Made by a program: the position numbers and the translations under genes
In this document: piece by piece, positions 42,193 through 51,510 of the stretch
Position numbering within the stretch: position 1 is the stretch's first letter
Layout: every line of letters begins with the position of its first letter
The notes under the pieces: generated by a model
What the model saw: only the letters and a program-made list of their open reading frames with translations
Databases searched by the model: none
What the model was told of the DNA's origin: nothing
DNA from: Pseudonocardia xinjiangensis
GTDB lineage: Bacteria; Actinomycetota; Actinomycetes; Mycobacteriales; Pseudonocardiaceae
DNA length: 55,229 nucleotides
Direction of reading: 5' to 3'
Assembly: GCF_012911925.1 (NCBI RefSeq)
Contig: NZ_JAAXKY010000032.1
Location: 1-55,229 of the forward strand

Positions 42193-43280
42193 AGATCACC
42201 CGGATCGAGACGCTGGTCCGCGGGCCGCTCGCGATCGTGCGGGTCGGCACCGACGACGGCGTGGTCGGCATCGGGCAGACCGCGCCCTACGAGGCCGCCA
42301 CCAGCGCACACGTGCTGCACACGATGGTGGCCCCGCTGTTCATCGGCCGGGACCCCTGGGACGTGGAGGCGCTGGTCGACGAGTGCCTGCGCGTGCACTA
42401 CAAGTTCCCGAGCAGCTTCCTGCACCGCGCGCTCGCGGGCGTCGACACCGCGTTGTGGGACGTGCTGGGCATCGTCACGGGGCAGCCGGTGGCGAAGCTG
42501 CTGGGCGGGCACGCCCGGGCGTCGGTGCCGATGTACGCCTCCAGCATGCTGCGCTCGGTCACCCCGGAGCAGGAGGCCGAGCGGCTCGCCGGGTTCGTCG
42601 CGGAGCAGGGTTTCCGCGCGGTGAAGATCCGTGTCGGCGAGGCGATGGGCCGCGACGCCGACGCGGCACCGGGCCGGACGGAGCGGATCGTCCCGCACGT
42701 GCGCGCGGTGCTGGGCGACGGCGTCGACCTCTCGGCGGACGCCAACGGCGGCTTCTCCGTGGGCCGCGCGATCCGCGTGGGCCGGCTGCTGGAGGAGCAC
42801 GGCTACTTCCACTTCGAGGAGCCCTGCCCGTTCCCCGAGCTGGAACAGACCGCGCAGGTGGCCGCCGCGCTGGACATCCCCGTCTCGGGTGGGGAGCAGG
42901 ACATCTCGCTCACGCAGTTCCACCGCATGATCACCGGCCGGGCCGTCGACATCGTGCAGCCCGACATCGGCTACATCGGCGGGGTCTCGCGGGCGCGCAA
43001 GGTGGCCGTGCTGGCCGAGGCCGCCGGGATCCCGTGCACGCCGCACTGCGCCAACGACTCGCTGCTGCAGGTGTTCTCGCTGCACCTGGCGGCGGCCATG
43101 CCCGCGTGCACGCAGTACCAGGAGTGGAGCATCGAGACCACGCCGTGGACCCGCGGGGTGTACGAGCCGATGCTCCGGGTCGTCGACGGCCACGTCGACG
43201 CACCCACCGCCCCGGGGTGGGGGGTGGCGCTGGACCCGGCGTTCGTCCGGGATGCCGAGCTCACCACCTCGGCGGCCTGA
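42189..43280 (+). CDS. Mandelate racemase/muconate lactonizing-type enolase-superfamily enzyme
   Basis: 363-aa enzyme. The first catalytic motif is VKIRV, with Arg in place of the second Lys of the usual KxK; metal ligands are in SADANGG, HFEEPCPF and SGGEQD, and the C-terminal PHCANDSLLQVFSLHL is typical of sugar-acid dehydratases and racemases. GTG 42189 overlaps the GH5 stop. Expected chemistry is dehydration or epimerisation of an acid sugar released from the imported oligosaccharide, but the family is too diverse to name a substrate. Confidence 0.88.
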   Translation: MKITRIETLVRGPLAIVRVGTDDGVVGIGQTAPYEAATSAHVLHTMVAPLFIGRDPWDVEALVDECLRVHYKFPSSFLHRALAGVDTALWDVLGIVTGQPVAKLLGGHARASVPMYASSMLRSVTPEQEAERLAGFVAEQGFRAVKIRVGEAMGRDADAAPGRTERIVPHVRAVLGDGVDLSADANGGFSVGRAIRVGRLLEEHGYFHFEEPCPFPELEQTAQVAAALDIPVSGGEQDISLTQFHRMITGRAVDIVQPDIGYIGGVSRARKVAVLAEAAGIPCTPHCANDSLLQVFSLHLAAAMPACTQYQEWSIETTPWTRGVYEPMLRVVDGHVDAPTAPGWGVALDPAFVRDAELTTSAA

Positions 43281-43285
43281 GGCTC

Positions 43286-43322
43286 CCGGGCGGCGCCGAC
43301 CAGGGGACGCGGCGCCGCCCGG
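43286..43322. terminator. Bidirectional hairpin terminator candidate
   Basis: Perfect 12-bp arms CCGGGCGGCGCC (43286-43297) and GGCGCCGCCCGG (43311-43322) with a 13-base loop, between the converging enolase-type gene and a TetR gene. It probably ends the sugar operon. Confidence 0.7.
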
Positions 43323-43354
43323 TGCCCGATGGTGCGGCGAGCTCGACGTGAGCG

Positions 43355-44140
43355 TCAGGGGGCAGGGTCTCCGTGGGCCGCCTCGACGCCGTCGAGCAGC
43401 ACCGCGAGGCCGACGGCGAGTGCCGCCCGTGCCTCGCGTTCCAGGTAGGGCGTGGGATCGTCGGCCGGGTGCTGCGCGCCCGCACTCCCGAGCCACGTCG
43501 ACTGGGGGAAGCGGTCGGCGAAGTCGGGCACGATCTCGGCGAGCACCGCGGCGCGGCCGGCCCACCACTCCTGCTCGGAGCCGCCTTCGGCCGCGGCGCG
43601 CGACTCCGCGATCGTCCCGGCCGTCCCGCGGACGATGTGGAAGAGCATGCTCACCACCCGGCGCAGCACCTCGGGGCTCGAACCGGTGGAGCGCAGGATC
43701 CCCACCACGTCCTCGAGCACGGCCTGCTCGTGCGGCCCGAGCACCGGGCGCGCGAAGGACACCTGCAGCGCCCACGGGTGCCGGACGTAGAGCGCGACGA
43801 GGTCCTCGGCCCAGGCCGTGACGCCCGCGCGCCATCCCGCAGGGAGTGCGTGGTCTCCCGGCAGCTCGGCGTGGACGCCGTCGTAGATCAGGTCGATCAG
43901 CTCGTTCTTGCCCGGCACGTACGTGTAGAGCGCCATCGCCGTGACGCCCAGCCGCTCGGCCACCGCGCGCATGGACAGCCCGGCCACACCGGTCTCGTCG
44001 GCCGCCGCGACGGCCGCCGCGACGATCGCGTCGACGCCGAGGCCCGGCCGGGGGCCGGGGCGCCGCGCCGGTGGAGCCGGCTCCCGCCAGAGCAACGGCA
44101 GTGATCGCGCGGCGTCGCCGGAACCCGCGAGAACAACCAC
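43355..44140 (-). CDS. TetR-family regulator
   Basis: 261-aa repressor with a 35-residue basic/Pro-rich extension before the HTH (AIVAAAVAAADETGVAGLSM, LGVTAMALYTYVPGKNELI). The C-terminal domain is of the TetR_C tetracycline-repressor-like type with a long Ala-rich helix. ATG 44140 is the furthest plausible start; a later one is possible because the first 30 residues are unusual for the family. It is divergent from an alpha/beta hydrolase with 75 bp between. Confidence 0.9.
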   Translation of the reverse strand: MVVLAGSGDAARSLPLLWREPAPPARRPGPRPGLGVDAIVAAAVAAADETGVAGLSMRAVAERLGVTAMALYTYVPGKNELIDLIYDGVHAELPGDHALPAGWRAGVTAWAEDLVALYVRHPWALQVSFARPVLGPHEQAVLEDVVGILRSTGSSPEVLRRVVSMLFHIVRGTAGTIAESRAAAEGGSEQEWWAGRAAVLAEIVPDFADRFPQSTWLGSAGAQHPADDPTPYLEREARAALAVGLAVLLDGVEAAHGDPAP

Positions 44141-44151
44141 GACGACAACTC

Positions 44152-44164
44152 CTTACGCCGTAAG
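44152..44164. promoter_or_regulatory. TetR operator candidate
   Basis: CTTAC-GCC-GTAAG is a perfect 5-3-5 dyad, 11 bp before the TetR start and 51 bp before the hydrolase start. It may be part of a longer imperfect palindrome. Confidence 0.5.
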
Positions 44165-44215
44165 CTAATGTGCGCTCCCTGTTGCTCTACAGCATAAAGA
44201 GTTGGGAGATGCCGG

Positions 44216-45082
44216 ATGCCGATGCACCGAGCGCGACTGCACGACGGGGCGAGCATCGAGGTGGAGGTCCGGGGCGCCGGGCCTGCGGTGCTGCTGCCGG
44301 TGAACCCCCGCCCGGTCGAGGGGCCGCAGGCCGATGCGATGCGCGAGTGGGGTGTCGACCCGGCACTCGGGCGAGGGCTCGTCGACGGGCTGGCCGACGC
44401 GTACCGGGTGGTGGCCTTCGACTACGAGGGCCACGTGTTCGCCACGCCCAAGCCGCACACGCTGACACCGGCGAACGTCGTCAGGGACATGCTGGCCGTG
44501 GCCGACGCCGCCGGCGTCGACCGGTTCGCCTGGTACGGCTACTCGTGGCTCGCGCTGAGCGGCCTGCAGATCGCCATCCGCACCGACCGGCTGTGGGCGC
44601 TGGCGATGGGAGGCTTCCCGCCGATCGGCGGCCCGTACGCCGAGATGCTGCAGGTGACGCTGGCGACCCACCGGATGGCCACCGAGCTCCGGCCGGTGCC
44701 GACACCGTCGGGAGCCGGGCCGTCGCCGGACGAGATCGACTGGTCGACGGTGGACACCGGGGTGAGCGAGCCGCAGGCCCGCCAGTTCGTGACGCTGTAC
44801 GAGGCCCTCCAGGACTTCGACGACGCCGCCGTGCAGCCGGGCCTGACATGTCCGCGCCTCTGCTTCGCCGGCTCGGCCGACGAGATCGAGTACGGGGAGC
44901 GCTGGGGCGGCGTGCACGTGAGCATGGCCGGTCCGCTGGCCGGGCGACGCGCCGAACTGGAGGCCCACGGCTGGCAGGTGCATGTCCTTCCCGGGCTCGA
45001 CCACACGTCGGCCATGCAGGTCACGAACGTCCTGCCGGTCCTGCGGCCCTGGCTCGCGGCGGCGGCGGAACTGATTTGTTAA
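44216..45082 (+). CDS. Alpha/beta hydrolase-fold protein
   Basis: 288-aa soluble protein. The fold is recognised from FDYEGHVFATP, the nucleophile elbow WYGYSWLAL with Ser, and the C-terminal catalytic His in GLDHTSAMQ. The elbow is G-Y-S-W-L instead of G-x-S-x-G, as in some esterases. No signal peptide is present. It begins 75 bp from the divergent TetR, which probably controls it, and its TAA stop is embedded in the operator of the next TetR gene. Confidence 0.85.
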   Translation: MPMHRARLHDGASIEVEVRGAGPAVLLPVNPRPVEGPQADAMREWGVDPALGRGLVDGLADAYRVVAFDYEGHVFATPKPHTLTPANVVRDMLAVADAAGVDRFAWYGYSWLALSGLQIAIRTDRLWALAMGGFPPIGGPYAEMLQVTLATHRMATELRPVPTPSGAGPSPDEIDWSTVDTGVSEPQARQFVTLYEALQDFDDAAVQPGLTCPRLCFAGSADEIEYGERWGGVHVSMAGPLAGRRAELEAHGWQVHVLPGLDHTSAMQVTNVLPVLRPWLAAAAELIC

Positions 45083-45098
45083 TGAGTGCACGCTCATT
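45081..45098. promoter_or_regulatory. TetR operator candidate before the ABC exporter operon
   Basis: AATGAG-TGCACG-CTCATT has perfect 6-bp arms and closely resembles AcrR/TetR-type operators. It begins inside the hydrolase stop codon and ends 12 bp before the GTG of the downstream TetR gene, where it would autorepress the operon. Confidence 0.65.
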
Positions 45099-45110
45099 TA
45101 CCGTGCGTGT

Positions 45111-45758
45111 GTGAGCTCCGACGGCAGGCGCGCCCCCCGGATGGCGCCCGACGACCGCCGGGCCGCCATCGTGGCCGCCACGCTCCCGCTCGTGCTGCGC
45201 CACGGGTACGCGGTGACCACCCGCCAGATCGCCCAGGCGGCCGGGATCGCCGAGGGCACGATCTTCCGGGTCTTCCCCGACAAGGAGTCGGTGGTCCAGG
45301 CCGTCGTGGCCGACGCGTTCGACCCGGCGCCCACGCTGCGCGACCTGGCCGCCGTCGACCGGGCTCTGCCGCTCCGCGAGCGGCTCACCGCAGCCGTCAC
45401 GGTGCTCCAGCGTCGCCTGACGGACGTCTTCGGCCTGCTCAACGCGCTGGGCTGGACCGGGCCGCCGCACCGGGAGGGGCGAGCTGCCGGGCCGGCCCCG
45501 CCGGGCCGGGCCAACCCGACCGAGATCAACGAGCGGTTCCGGGCCGCCGTCGTCGACCTGGTCGGCCCCGACGCGTGCCGGCTGCGTGTGCCGGCTGCCG
45601 AACTCGCCCATGTCCTGCGGCTGCTCGTCTTCTCCGGCACCCACCCGCTCATCGCCGACGGGCGCCAGCTCTCCGCCGAGCAGATCGTCACCGTGCTGCT
45701 CGACGGCCTCTCCGCACCGCTCCCCGCACGCCCCGACCCAGAGGACCACCCATGCTGA
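45111..45758 (+). CDS. TetR-family regulator of the heterodimeric ABC exporter
   Basis: 215-aa repressor. The HTH includes AIVAATLPLVLRHGYAVTTR and GIAEGTIFRVFPDKESVV. The GTG at 45111 is just downstream of the palindromic operator. Its end overlaps the first exporter gene by 7 bp, so regulator and pump are one transcript; this arrangement is typical of drug-responsive efflux operons. The ligand is presumably a pump substrate. Confidence 0.92.
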   Translation: MSSDGRRAPRMAPDDRRAAIVAATLPLVLRHGYAVTTRQIAQAAGIAEGTIFRVFPDKESVVQAVVADAFDPAPTLRDLAAVDRALPLRERLTAAVTVLQRRLTDVFGLLNALGWTGPPHREGRAAGPAPPGRANPTEINERFRAAVVDLVGPDACRLRVPAAELAHVLRLLVFSGTHPLIADGRQLSAEQIVTVLLDGLSAPLPARPDPEDHPC

Positions 45759-47530
45759 TTCGCCTGTTGCGCGAGCGGCTGCGCCCCTACACCCGGCCGT
45801 TGCTGGTGGTCGTGGCGCTGCAGCTGCTCGGGACGATGGCGTCGCTCTACCTGCCGAGCCTCAACGCCCGCATCATCGACCAGGGCATCGCCCGCGGCGA
45901 CACGGGCTACATCGTGACCGTCGGCGCGTGGATGCTGCTCGTCGCGCTGGTCCAGATCGTGTGCTCGGTCGCGGCCGTGTACGTCGGCTCGCAGACCGCC
46001 ATGGGCTTCGGCCGGGACGTCCGGGGCGCGTTGTTCCACCGGGTGGGGGAGTTCTCCGCGCGTGAGGTCAACCGGTTCGGCGCCCCGTCGCTGATCACCC
46101 GCGGCACCAACGACGTCCAGCAGGTCCAGATGCTCGTGCTGCTGTCCTGCACGATGCTGGTGACCGCGCCGATCATGTGTTTCGGCGGGGTGATCATGGC
46201 CCTGCAGGAGGACGCGCAGCTGTCCTGGCTGGTGCTGGTCTGCGTCCCCGTGCTGGCGCTCTCGATCGGGGCCGTGATCGTGCGGATGGTCCCGGGCTTC
46301 CGCAGCATGCAGACGCGCATCGACGACGTGAACCGCATCCTCCGTGAGCAGATCACCGGCATCCGGGTGGTCCGGGCGTTCGTCCGCGAGCCGGAGGAGA
46401 CGGCGCGGTTCGCCCGGGCCAACACCGACCTCACGGACGTGGCCCTGCGGGTCGGGCGCCTCCAGGCCAGGATCTTCCCGATCGTCATGCTCGTGCTGAA
46501 CATCTCGAGCGTGGCGGTGCTGTGGTTCGGCGCCGGGCGGATCGACACGGGGCAGATGCAGGTCGGCGCGCTCACCGCGTTCCTGACCTACCTCACCCAG
46601 ATCCTCATGGCCGTCATGATGGCCACGTTCATGGTGATGATGATCCCCCGCGCGGCCGTCTGCGCGGAGCGCATCAACGAGGTGCTCGACACCGAGTCCT
46701 CGGTGGCCCTCCCCGAGACGCCCGTCGTCCCGCAGGTCGCCACGGGGGTGCTGGAGCTGCGTGGGGCGGGCTTCGCCTATCCGGGTGCGGCCGAACCCGT
46801 GCTGCGCGACGTCACCTTCACCGCGCGGCCGGGCACCACCACGGCGATCGTCGGGAGCACCGGCGCGGGCAAGACCACCCTGCTCGGGCTCGTGCCCCGC
46901 CTGTTCGACGCGACGGGCGGCGCGGTCCTGGTCGACGGCACCGACGTGCGTGAGCTCGACCCCGAGTACCTCTGGGGCCGGGTCGGGATCGTGCCGCAGA
47001 AGCCCTACCTGTTCTCCGGCACCGTGGCGAGCAACCTGCGCTACGGCAACCCCGACGCCACCGACGACCAGCTGTGGGCGGCGCTGGAGGTGGCCCAGGG
47101 CGCCGACTTCGTGCGCGCCATGCCCGAGGGCCTCGACGCGCCGATCACCCAGGGCGGCACGAACGTCTCCGGCGGCCAGCGCCAGCGGCTCGCCATCGCC
47201 CGGCTGCTCGTCAGGGCCCCCCAGGTCTACCTCTTCGACGACTCGTTCTCCGCGCTCGACCTCGCCACCGACGCCCGGCTGCGCGCGGCACTGCGACCCG
47301 TCACGAAGACGGCGACGGTGCTGGTGGTGGCGCAGCGGGTGGCCAGCATCCGGGACGCCGACCAGATCGTCGTGCTCGACGACGGTGCCGTCGTCGGCAT
47401 CGGCACCCACGACGAGCTGCTCGCCGGCTGCCCCACCTACGTCGAGATCGTCGCGTCCCAGTTCAGTGCGGAAGAGTTCGGTGCAGAAGAGCTCGGTGCC
47501 GTCCGGATCAGTGCAGAGGAAATGGCATGA
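45752..47530 (+). CDS. ABC exporter half, degenerate catalytic site (heterodimer subunit A)
   Basis: 592-aa TMD-NBD protein. Six membrane helices precede an NBD with Walker [10 protein letters not shown], signature NVSGGQRQR, Walker [13 protein letters not shown] and switch region VVAQRVASI. The catalytic Glu after Walker B is Asp and the switch His is Gln, so this Walker A/B site should be non-hydrolytic. The signature, by contrast, is intact. The C-terminal tail is acidic with repeated [12 protein letters not shown]. Its stop overlaps the start of the second half (ATGA). This matches heterodimeric multidrug exporters such as TM287/288. Confidence 0.93.
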   Translation: MLIRLLRERLRPYTRPLLVVVALQLLGTMASLYLPSLNARIIDQGIARGDTGYIVTVGAWMLLVALVQIVCSVAAVYVGSQTAMGFGRDVRGALFHRVGEFSAREVNRFGAPSLITRGTNDVQQVQMLVLLSCTMLVTAPIMCFGGVIMALQEDAQLSWLVLVCVPVLALSIGAVIVRMVPGFRSMQTRIDDVNRILREQITGIRVVRAFVREPEETARFARANTDLTDVALRVGRLQARIFPIVMLVLNISSVAVLWFGAGRIDTGQMQVGALTAFLTYLTQILMAVMMATFMVMMIPRAAVCAERINEVLDTESSVALPETPVVPQVATGVLELRGAGFAYPGAAEPVLRDVTFTARPGTTTAIVGSTGAGKTTLLGLVPRLFDATGGAVLVDGTDVRELDPEYLWGRVGIVPQKPYLFSGTVASNLRYGNPDATDDQLWAALEVAQGADFVRAMPEGLDAPITQGGTNVSGGQRQRLAIARLLVRAPQVYLFDDSFSALDLATDARLRAALRPVTKTATVLVVAQRVASIRDADQIVVLDDGAVVGIGTHDELLAGCPTYVEIVASQFSAEEFGAEELGAVRISAEEMA

Positions 47531-49536
47531 CCAGCCCGTCCCCGACCACCGTCCCGCCGGGCAAGGGCGGCGACGACACCGGCCGTGCGGCACGGGAGAT
47601 GACAGCCGCTCGCCGGGGCGGTGGGCCGCCGTGGGCGTCGGCCGGGATGCCGGCCGAGAAGTCGATGGACTTCGGCCCGTCGGCGCGCAGGCTGTTCGGC
47701 AGGCTCGCGCCCGAGCGGGCCGGGGCGATCGTGGTGGTCGTACTCGGCATCGTCAGCGTGACGCTCTCGGTGATCGGCCCGAAGATCCTCGGCCACGCCA
47801 CCGACGTGATCTTCACCGGCGTGATCGGGCGGCAGCTGCCTCCCGGCATCACCACGGCCGAGGCGGCCGACGCGGCGCGTGCCGCGGGCAACGAGACCTT
47901 CGCCAACGTGATCGAGGGCCAGTCGGTGGTGCCCGGGCAGGGCATCGACTTCGGGTTGCTCGGTCAGGTGCTGCTCGGCGTCGTCGCGATCTACGTGGCC
48001 GCCTCGCTGTTCGGCTGGCTGCAGGGGTACCTGCTCAACGGGATCGTCCAGCGCACGATCTTCTCGTTGCGCCGGGAGGTGGAGGACAAGCTCAACCGGC
48101 TGCCGCTGCGCTACTTCGACCGCCAGCAGCGGGGCGAGGTGCTCAGCCGGGTCACCAACGACATCGACAACATCTCCCAGACCCTGCAGCAGACCATGAG
48201 CCAGCTGCTGACGTCCGTGCTCACGGTGGTCGGTGTGCTGGCGATGATGCTGGTGATCTCACCGCTGCTGGCGCTGGTCGCGCTCGTCACGATCCCGGTC
48301 TCGGTGCTGGTCACCCGGGCCATCGCGAAGCGGTCGCAGAAGCAGTTCGTGGCGCAGTGGCGGGGCACCGGCGTGCTCAACGCCCACATCGAGGAGGCGT
48401 TCACCGGTCACGAGCTGGTGCGGGTGTTCGGGCGGCGCCGTGAGGTGGAGGCGGACTTCGCGGCGAAGAACGAGCGGCTGTACGACGCCAGCTTCCGGGC
48501 GCAGTTCATCTCCGGGATCATCATGCCGTCGATGATGTTCATCGGGAACCTGAACTACGTGCTGGTGGCCGTGGTCGGTGGCCTGCGGGTGGCGTCGGGC
48601 TCGATGAGCCTCGGCGACGTCCAGGCCTTCATCCAGTACTCGCGCCAGTTCACCCAGCCCCTGACCCAGGTGGCCTCGATGGCCAACCTGCTGCAGTCCG
48701 GGGTGGCATCGGCCGAGCGGGTGTTCGAGCTGCTCGACGCCGAGGAGCAGGTGCCCGACCCGGCCGTGCCCGCGGTGCCGGCCACGCGCCAGGGCCGGGT
48801 GGTCTTCGAGCACGTCTCGTTCCGCTACCAGCCGGACGAGCCCCTCATCGACGACCTGTCGCTGACCGCGGAGCCGGGCCAGACCATCGCGATCGTCGGG
48901 CCGACCGGGGCTGGCAAGACCACGCTGGTCAACCTGATCATGCGGTTCTACGAGCTCGGCTCCGGCCGGATCACCCTCGACGGCGTGGACACCGCGACGA
49001 TGGACCGCGCCACCCTGCGCTCCGGCGTCGGGATGGTGCTGCAGGACACGTGGCTGTTCGGCGGCACGATCCGCGACAACATCGGCTACGGCGACCCCAC
49101 GGCGAGCGAGGAGCAGATCCTGGCGGCGGCCCGGGCGACCTACGTGGACCGCTTCGTCCGCAGCCTGCCCGACGGCTACGACACGGTGATCGACGACGAG
49201 GGCGGCAACGTCAGCGCGGGCGAGAAGCAGCTGATCACGATCGCGCGGGCGTTCCTCGCCGACCCGACGCTGCTCATCCTCGACGAGGCCACCAGCTCGG
49301 TGGACACGCGTACGGAGGTGCTGGTGCAGCGGGCGATGGCGGCGCTGCGGTCGGACCGCACCAGCTTCGTGATCGCCCACCGGCTCTCGACGATCCGGGA
49401 CGCCGACCTGATCCTCGTGATGGAGTCGGGGCGCATCGTCGAGCAGGGCACGCACGACGAGCTGCTGGCCGCCCGCGGGGCCTACCACGAGCTGTACGCG
49501 GCACAGTTCTCGGCGGCGTCGGCGCAGGCCGACTGA
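47527..49536 (+). CDS. ABC exporter half, canonical catalytic site (heterodimer subunit B)
   Basis: 669-aa partner of the preceding protein. A 45-residue Pro/Gly/basic cytosolic extension precedes six membrane helices with an unusually long first periplasmic loop. The NBD has Walker [10 protein letters not shown], Walker [13 protein letters not shown] and the switch His in VIAHRLSTI, all intact, while the signature is altered to NVSAGEKQ. The combination is the mirror image of subunit A, giving one active and one degenerate composite site. Substrate is probably a hydrophobic drug or lipid. Confidence 0.94.
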   Translation: MTSPSPTTVPPGKGGDDTGRAAREMTAARRGGGPPWASAGMPAEKSMDFGPSARRLFGRLAPERAGAIVVVVLGIVSVTLSVIGPKILGHATDVIFTGVIGRQLPPGITTAEAADAARAAGNETFANVIEGQSVVPGQGIDFGLLGQVLLGVVAIYVAASLFGWLQGYLLNGIVQRTIFSLRREVEDKLNRLPLRYFDRQQRGEVLSRVTNDIDNISQTLQQTMSQLLTSVLTVVGVLAMMLVISPLLALVALVTIPVSVLVTRAIAKRSQKQFVAQWRGTGVLNAHIEEAFTGHELVRVFGRRREVEADFAAKNERLYDASFRAQFISGIIMPSMMFIGNLNYVLVAVVGGLRVASGSMSLGDVQAFIQYSRQFTQPLTQVASMANLLQSGVASAERVFELLDAEEQVPDPAVPAVPATRQGRVVFEHVSFRYQPDEPLIDDLSLTAEPGQTIAIVGPTGAGKTTLVNLIMRFYELGSGRITLDGVDTATMDRATLRSGVGMVLQDTWLFGGTIRDNIGYGDPTASEEQILAAARATYVDRFVRSLPDGYDTVIDDEGGNVSAGEKQLITIARAFLADPTLLILDEATSSVDTRTEVLVQRAMAALRSDRTSFVIAHRLSTIRDADLILVMESGRIVEQGTHDELLAARGAYHELYAAQFSAASAQAD

Positions 49537-49557
49537 ACCCGGCTGTGCCGGAGAGGC

Positions 49558-50013
49558 TCAGGCGGGGTCGGAGGCCATCTTGATGAATGTCACCTCGTCC
49601 ACGGGCACCTCGCGACCGGTGTCGTCGATGAACCCCACGTGCACCGGGTGGTCGCCGTCCACGGTGCGCCGCACCGCCGTGGGTCCGAGCTCGTAGGGCC
49701 GGTGCTCGTCGCCCCACTGCTGCAGGGCGCCGAGCACCAGCCGCAGGTCGCGGCCCGCGGGCGTCAGGTGGTAGCTGTCGCGGACGCGCGCGCCCGGCTC
49801 GCGATAGGGGTGCTTCTCCAGCACGCCCGCCTCCACCAGCGTGGCCAGCCGGTTGCTGAGCACGTCAGGGGCCACGCCGAGCGTGGCGCGGAAATCGGCG
49901 AACCGGGTGATGCCCTCGAAGGCCTCGCGCAGGATCAGGAACGTCCAGCGCTCACCCAGCACCTCGAGCGAGCGCGCGATCGAGCACATCCTGTTCTTCT
50001 CCGCGGGCGTCAT
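49558..50013 (-). CDS. HxlR-family transcriptional regulator
   Basis: 151-aa winged-helix regulator. N-terminal CSIARSLEVLGERWTFLILREA with the early Cys, FADFRATLGVAPDVLSNRLATL and YHLTPAGRDL are family hallmarks. The Cys near residue 10 sits where redox-sensing HxlR proteins carry theirs. It is divergent from a short-chain dehydrogenase, with a 16-bp palindrome between, and presumably controls it. Confidence 0.93.
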   Translation of the reverse strand: MTPAEKNRMCSIARSLEVLGERWTFLILREAFEGITRFADFRATLGVAPDVLSNRLATLVEAGVLEKHPYREPGARVRDSYHLTPAGRDLRLVLGALQQWGDEHRPYELGPTAVRRTVDGDHPVHVGFIDDTGREVPVDEVTFIKMASDPA

Positions 50014-50045
50014 GTGTCCAGTCTAACCCTGACTTGCCATACCCT

Positions 50046-50061
50046 ACTGAGCTAGCTTAGT
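50046..50061. promoter_or_regulatory. HxlR operator candidate
   Basis: ACTGAGCTAGCTTAGT is a 16-bp palindrome with one mismatched pair, in an A/T-rich 93-bp spacer between the HxlR gene (start 50013) and the SDR gene (start 50107). Confidence 0.65.
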
Positions 50062-50106
50062 TTGAAATAACTACTCAGGTTGACGGTCAGGACACAGGAG
50101 GACGGC

Positions 50107-50817
50107 ATGGACATCCAGAACTCGGTCGCGGTGGTCACCGGTGCGAACAGGGGGCTCGGCCGGCAGCTCGCCGCGCAGCTCGCGGCGCGAGGGGCGAGGG
50201 TCTACGCCGGAGCGCGCAACCCCGCCTCGATCGACCTGCCCGGCGTGGTGCCGCTGCAGATCGACATCACCGACCCGGCGTCGGTCGCGGCGGCCGCGGC
50301 CGTGGCGAGCGACGCGACCCTGCTCGTCAACAACGCCGGCATCGACACGTTCACCGACCTGCTCGACGGCGACCTCGACAAGATCCGGCTCGACATGGAG
50401 ACGGCCTACTTCGGCACGCTGCAGACCACCCGTGCGTTCGCGCCGGTCATCGAGGCCAACGGCGGCGGCGCCGTGCTGAACGTGCTGTCCGTGCTGTCCT
50501 GGGTGCACGTCGCGCCGCACGAGGCGTACTCCGCCGGCAAGGCCGCGAGCTGGGCGATGACCAATGCCCTGCGAGTGCGGCTCGCGCCCAAGGGCATCAC
50601 GACCACCGCCCTGCACGTCGGTTACATGGACACCGACATGGCAGCCAACGCCACCCTCCCGAAGAGCGACCCGGCGCTCGTTGCCGCCCTCGCGCTGGAC
50701 GGGGTGCAGGCGGGCGCCCACGAGGTGCTGGCGGACGAGCTCAGCAGGACCGTGCAGGCCGGCCTCGCGGGCGGCGTCGCGGCGCTGTACCCGCAGCTGG
50801 CTGCCACCTCGTCCTGA
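50107..50817 (+). CDS. SDR-family oxidoreductase
   Basis: 236-aa classical short-chain dehydrogenase with TGANRGLGRQLAA for cofactor binding, VNNAGI, catalytic Ser in VLSVLSW and Tyr-Lys in YSAGKAAS. ATG 50107 is supported by AGGAGG six bases upstream; the nine residues before it in frame are not conserved. An HxlR regulator is divergent, the common pairing for reductases responding to reactive aldehydes or quinones. Confidence 0.92.
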   Translation: MDIQNSVAVVTGANRGLGRQLAAQLAARGARVYAGARNPASIDLPGVVPLQIDITDPASVAAAAAVASDATLLVNNAGIDTFTDLLDGDLDKIRLDMETAYFGTLQTTRAFAPVIEANGGGAVLNVLSVLSWVHVAPHEAYSAGKAASWAMTNALRVRLAPKGITTTALHVGYMDTDMAANATLPKSDPALVAALALDGVQAGAHEVLADELSRTVQAGLAGGVAALYPQLAATSS

Positions 50818-50874
50818 GTCCTACCGCCGCCGGCCTCGGACCGGCGGGGGCTCGGGCAGTCCGAGGTCGAGAGC

Positions 50875-51492
50875 GTGGTCGACGAGCAGGGCCGGGAGAT
50901 CAGGGCCACGGTCCCCGGCCTCGGCCGGAGGAACAGGTGCCTCCGGTCGGCCGTTCTCGTCGGTGTGGATTCGACGCTCGGACCTGTCCCCGGTGACTCG
51001 GGCTCCCGCCTCCCGTCCTCGGCGGAGGACCCCGACTTCTTCCGGCTGCTGGTGGACAGCCACCAGCGGTTCGTCGGAGCGCCGCTGGTCGACCCGGCGG
51101 CCACCGCGCGCTGGCTCTACGAGGACGCGCCGTTCGGCCTGCTGGCGCACGACGCCGACGCCGATCCCCGGTTCGTCTACGCGAACCGGACTGCGCAGCG
51201 GTGTTTCGAGTACGGTTGGGACGAGTTCACCGGACTGAGATCCCGGCTCTCCGCCGAGCCGGACCGCCAGGAGGACCGCAACCGGTTGCTCGCGGAGGTC
51301 CGGGAGCACCAGTTCTCCACCGGCTACCGGGGGCTTCGCATCGCGAGATCCGGTCGGCGGTTCTGGATTGAAGACGTCACCATGTGGAACCTCGTGAGTG
51401 TCGGCGGCGTCCGGATCGGACAGGCAGCCGTCTTCTACCGGTACTCCGACGCGTCGACAACCCGGCCGGAGGTCGGGCGGACCGCTTTCTAG
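50875..51492 (+). CDS. MEKHLA-domain protein (PAS-like)
   Basis: 205-aa protein. Residues about 50-195 match the MEKHLA domain: DFFRLLVDSHQRFVGAPL, APFGLLAHDADADPRFVYAN, and RCFEYGWDEFTGLRSRLSAE. The fold is PAS-like and may sense a ligand or redox state. The first 50 residues are unassigned. The GTG at 50875 has GAGG eight bases upstream; an alternative GTG at 50965 would remove most of that extension. It lies 18 bp before the F420-type oxidoreductase, so the two may be co-transcribed. Confidence 0.8.
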   Translation: MVDEQGREIRATVPGLGRRNRCLRSAVLVGVDSTLGPVPGDSGSRLPSSAEDPDFFRLLVDSHQRFVGAPLVDPAATARWLYEDAPFGLLAHDADADPRFVYANRTAQRCFEYGWDEFTGLRSRLSAEPDRQEDRNRLLAEVREHQFSTGYRGLRIARSGRRFWIEDVTMWNLVSVGGVRIGQAAVFYRYSDASTTRPEVGRTAF

Positions 51493-51510
51493 GAAAGCAG
51501 GGACAGTGAC

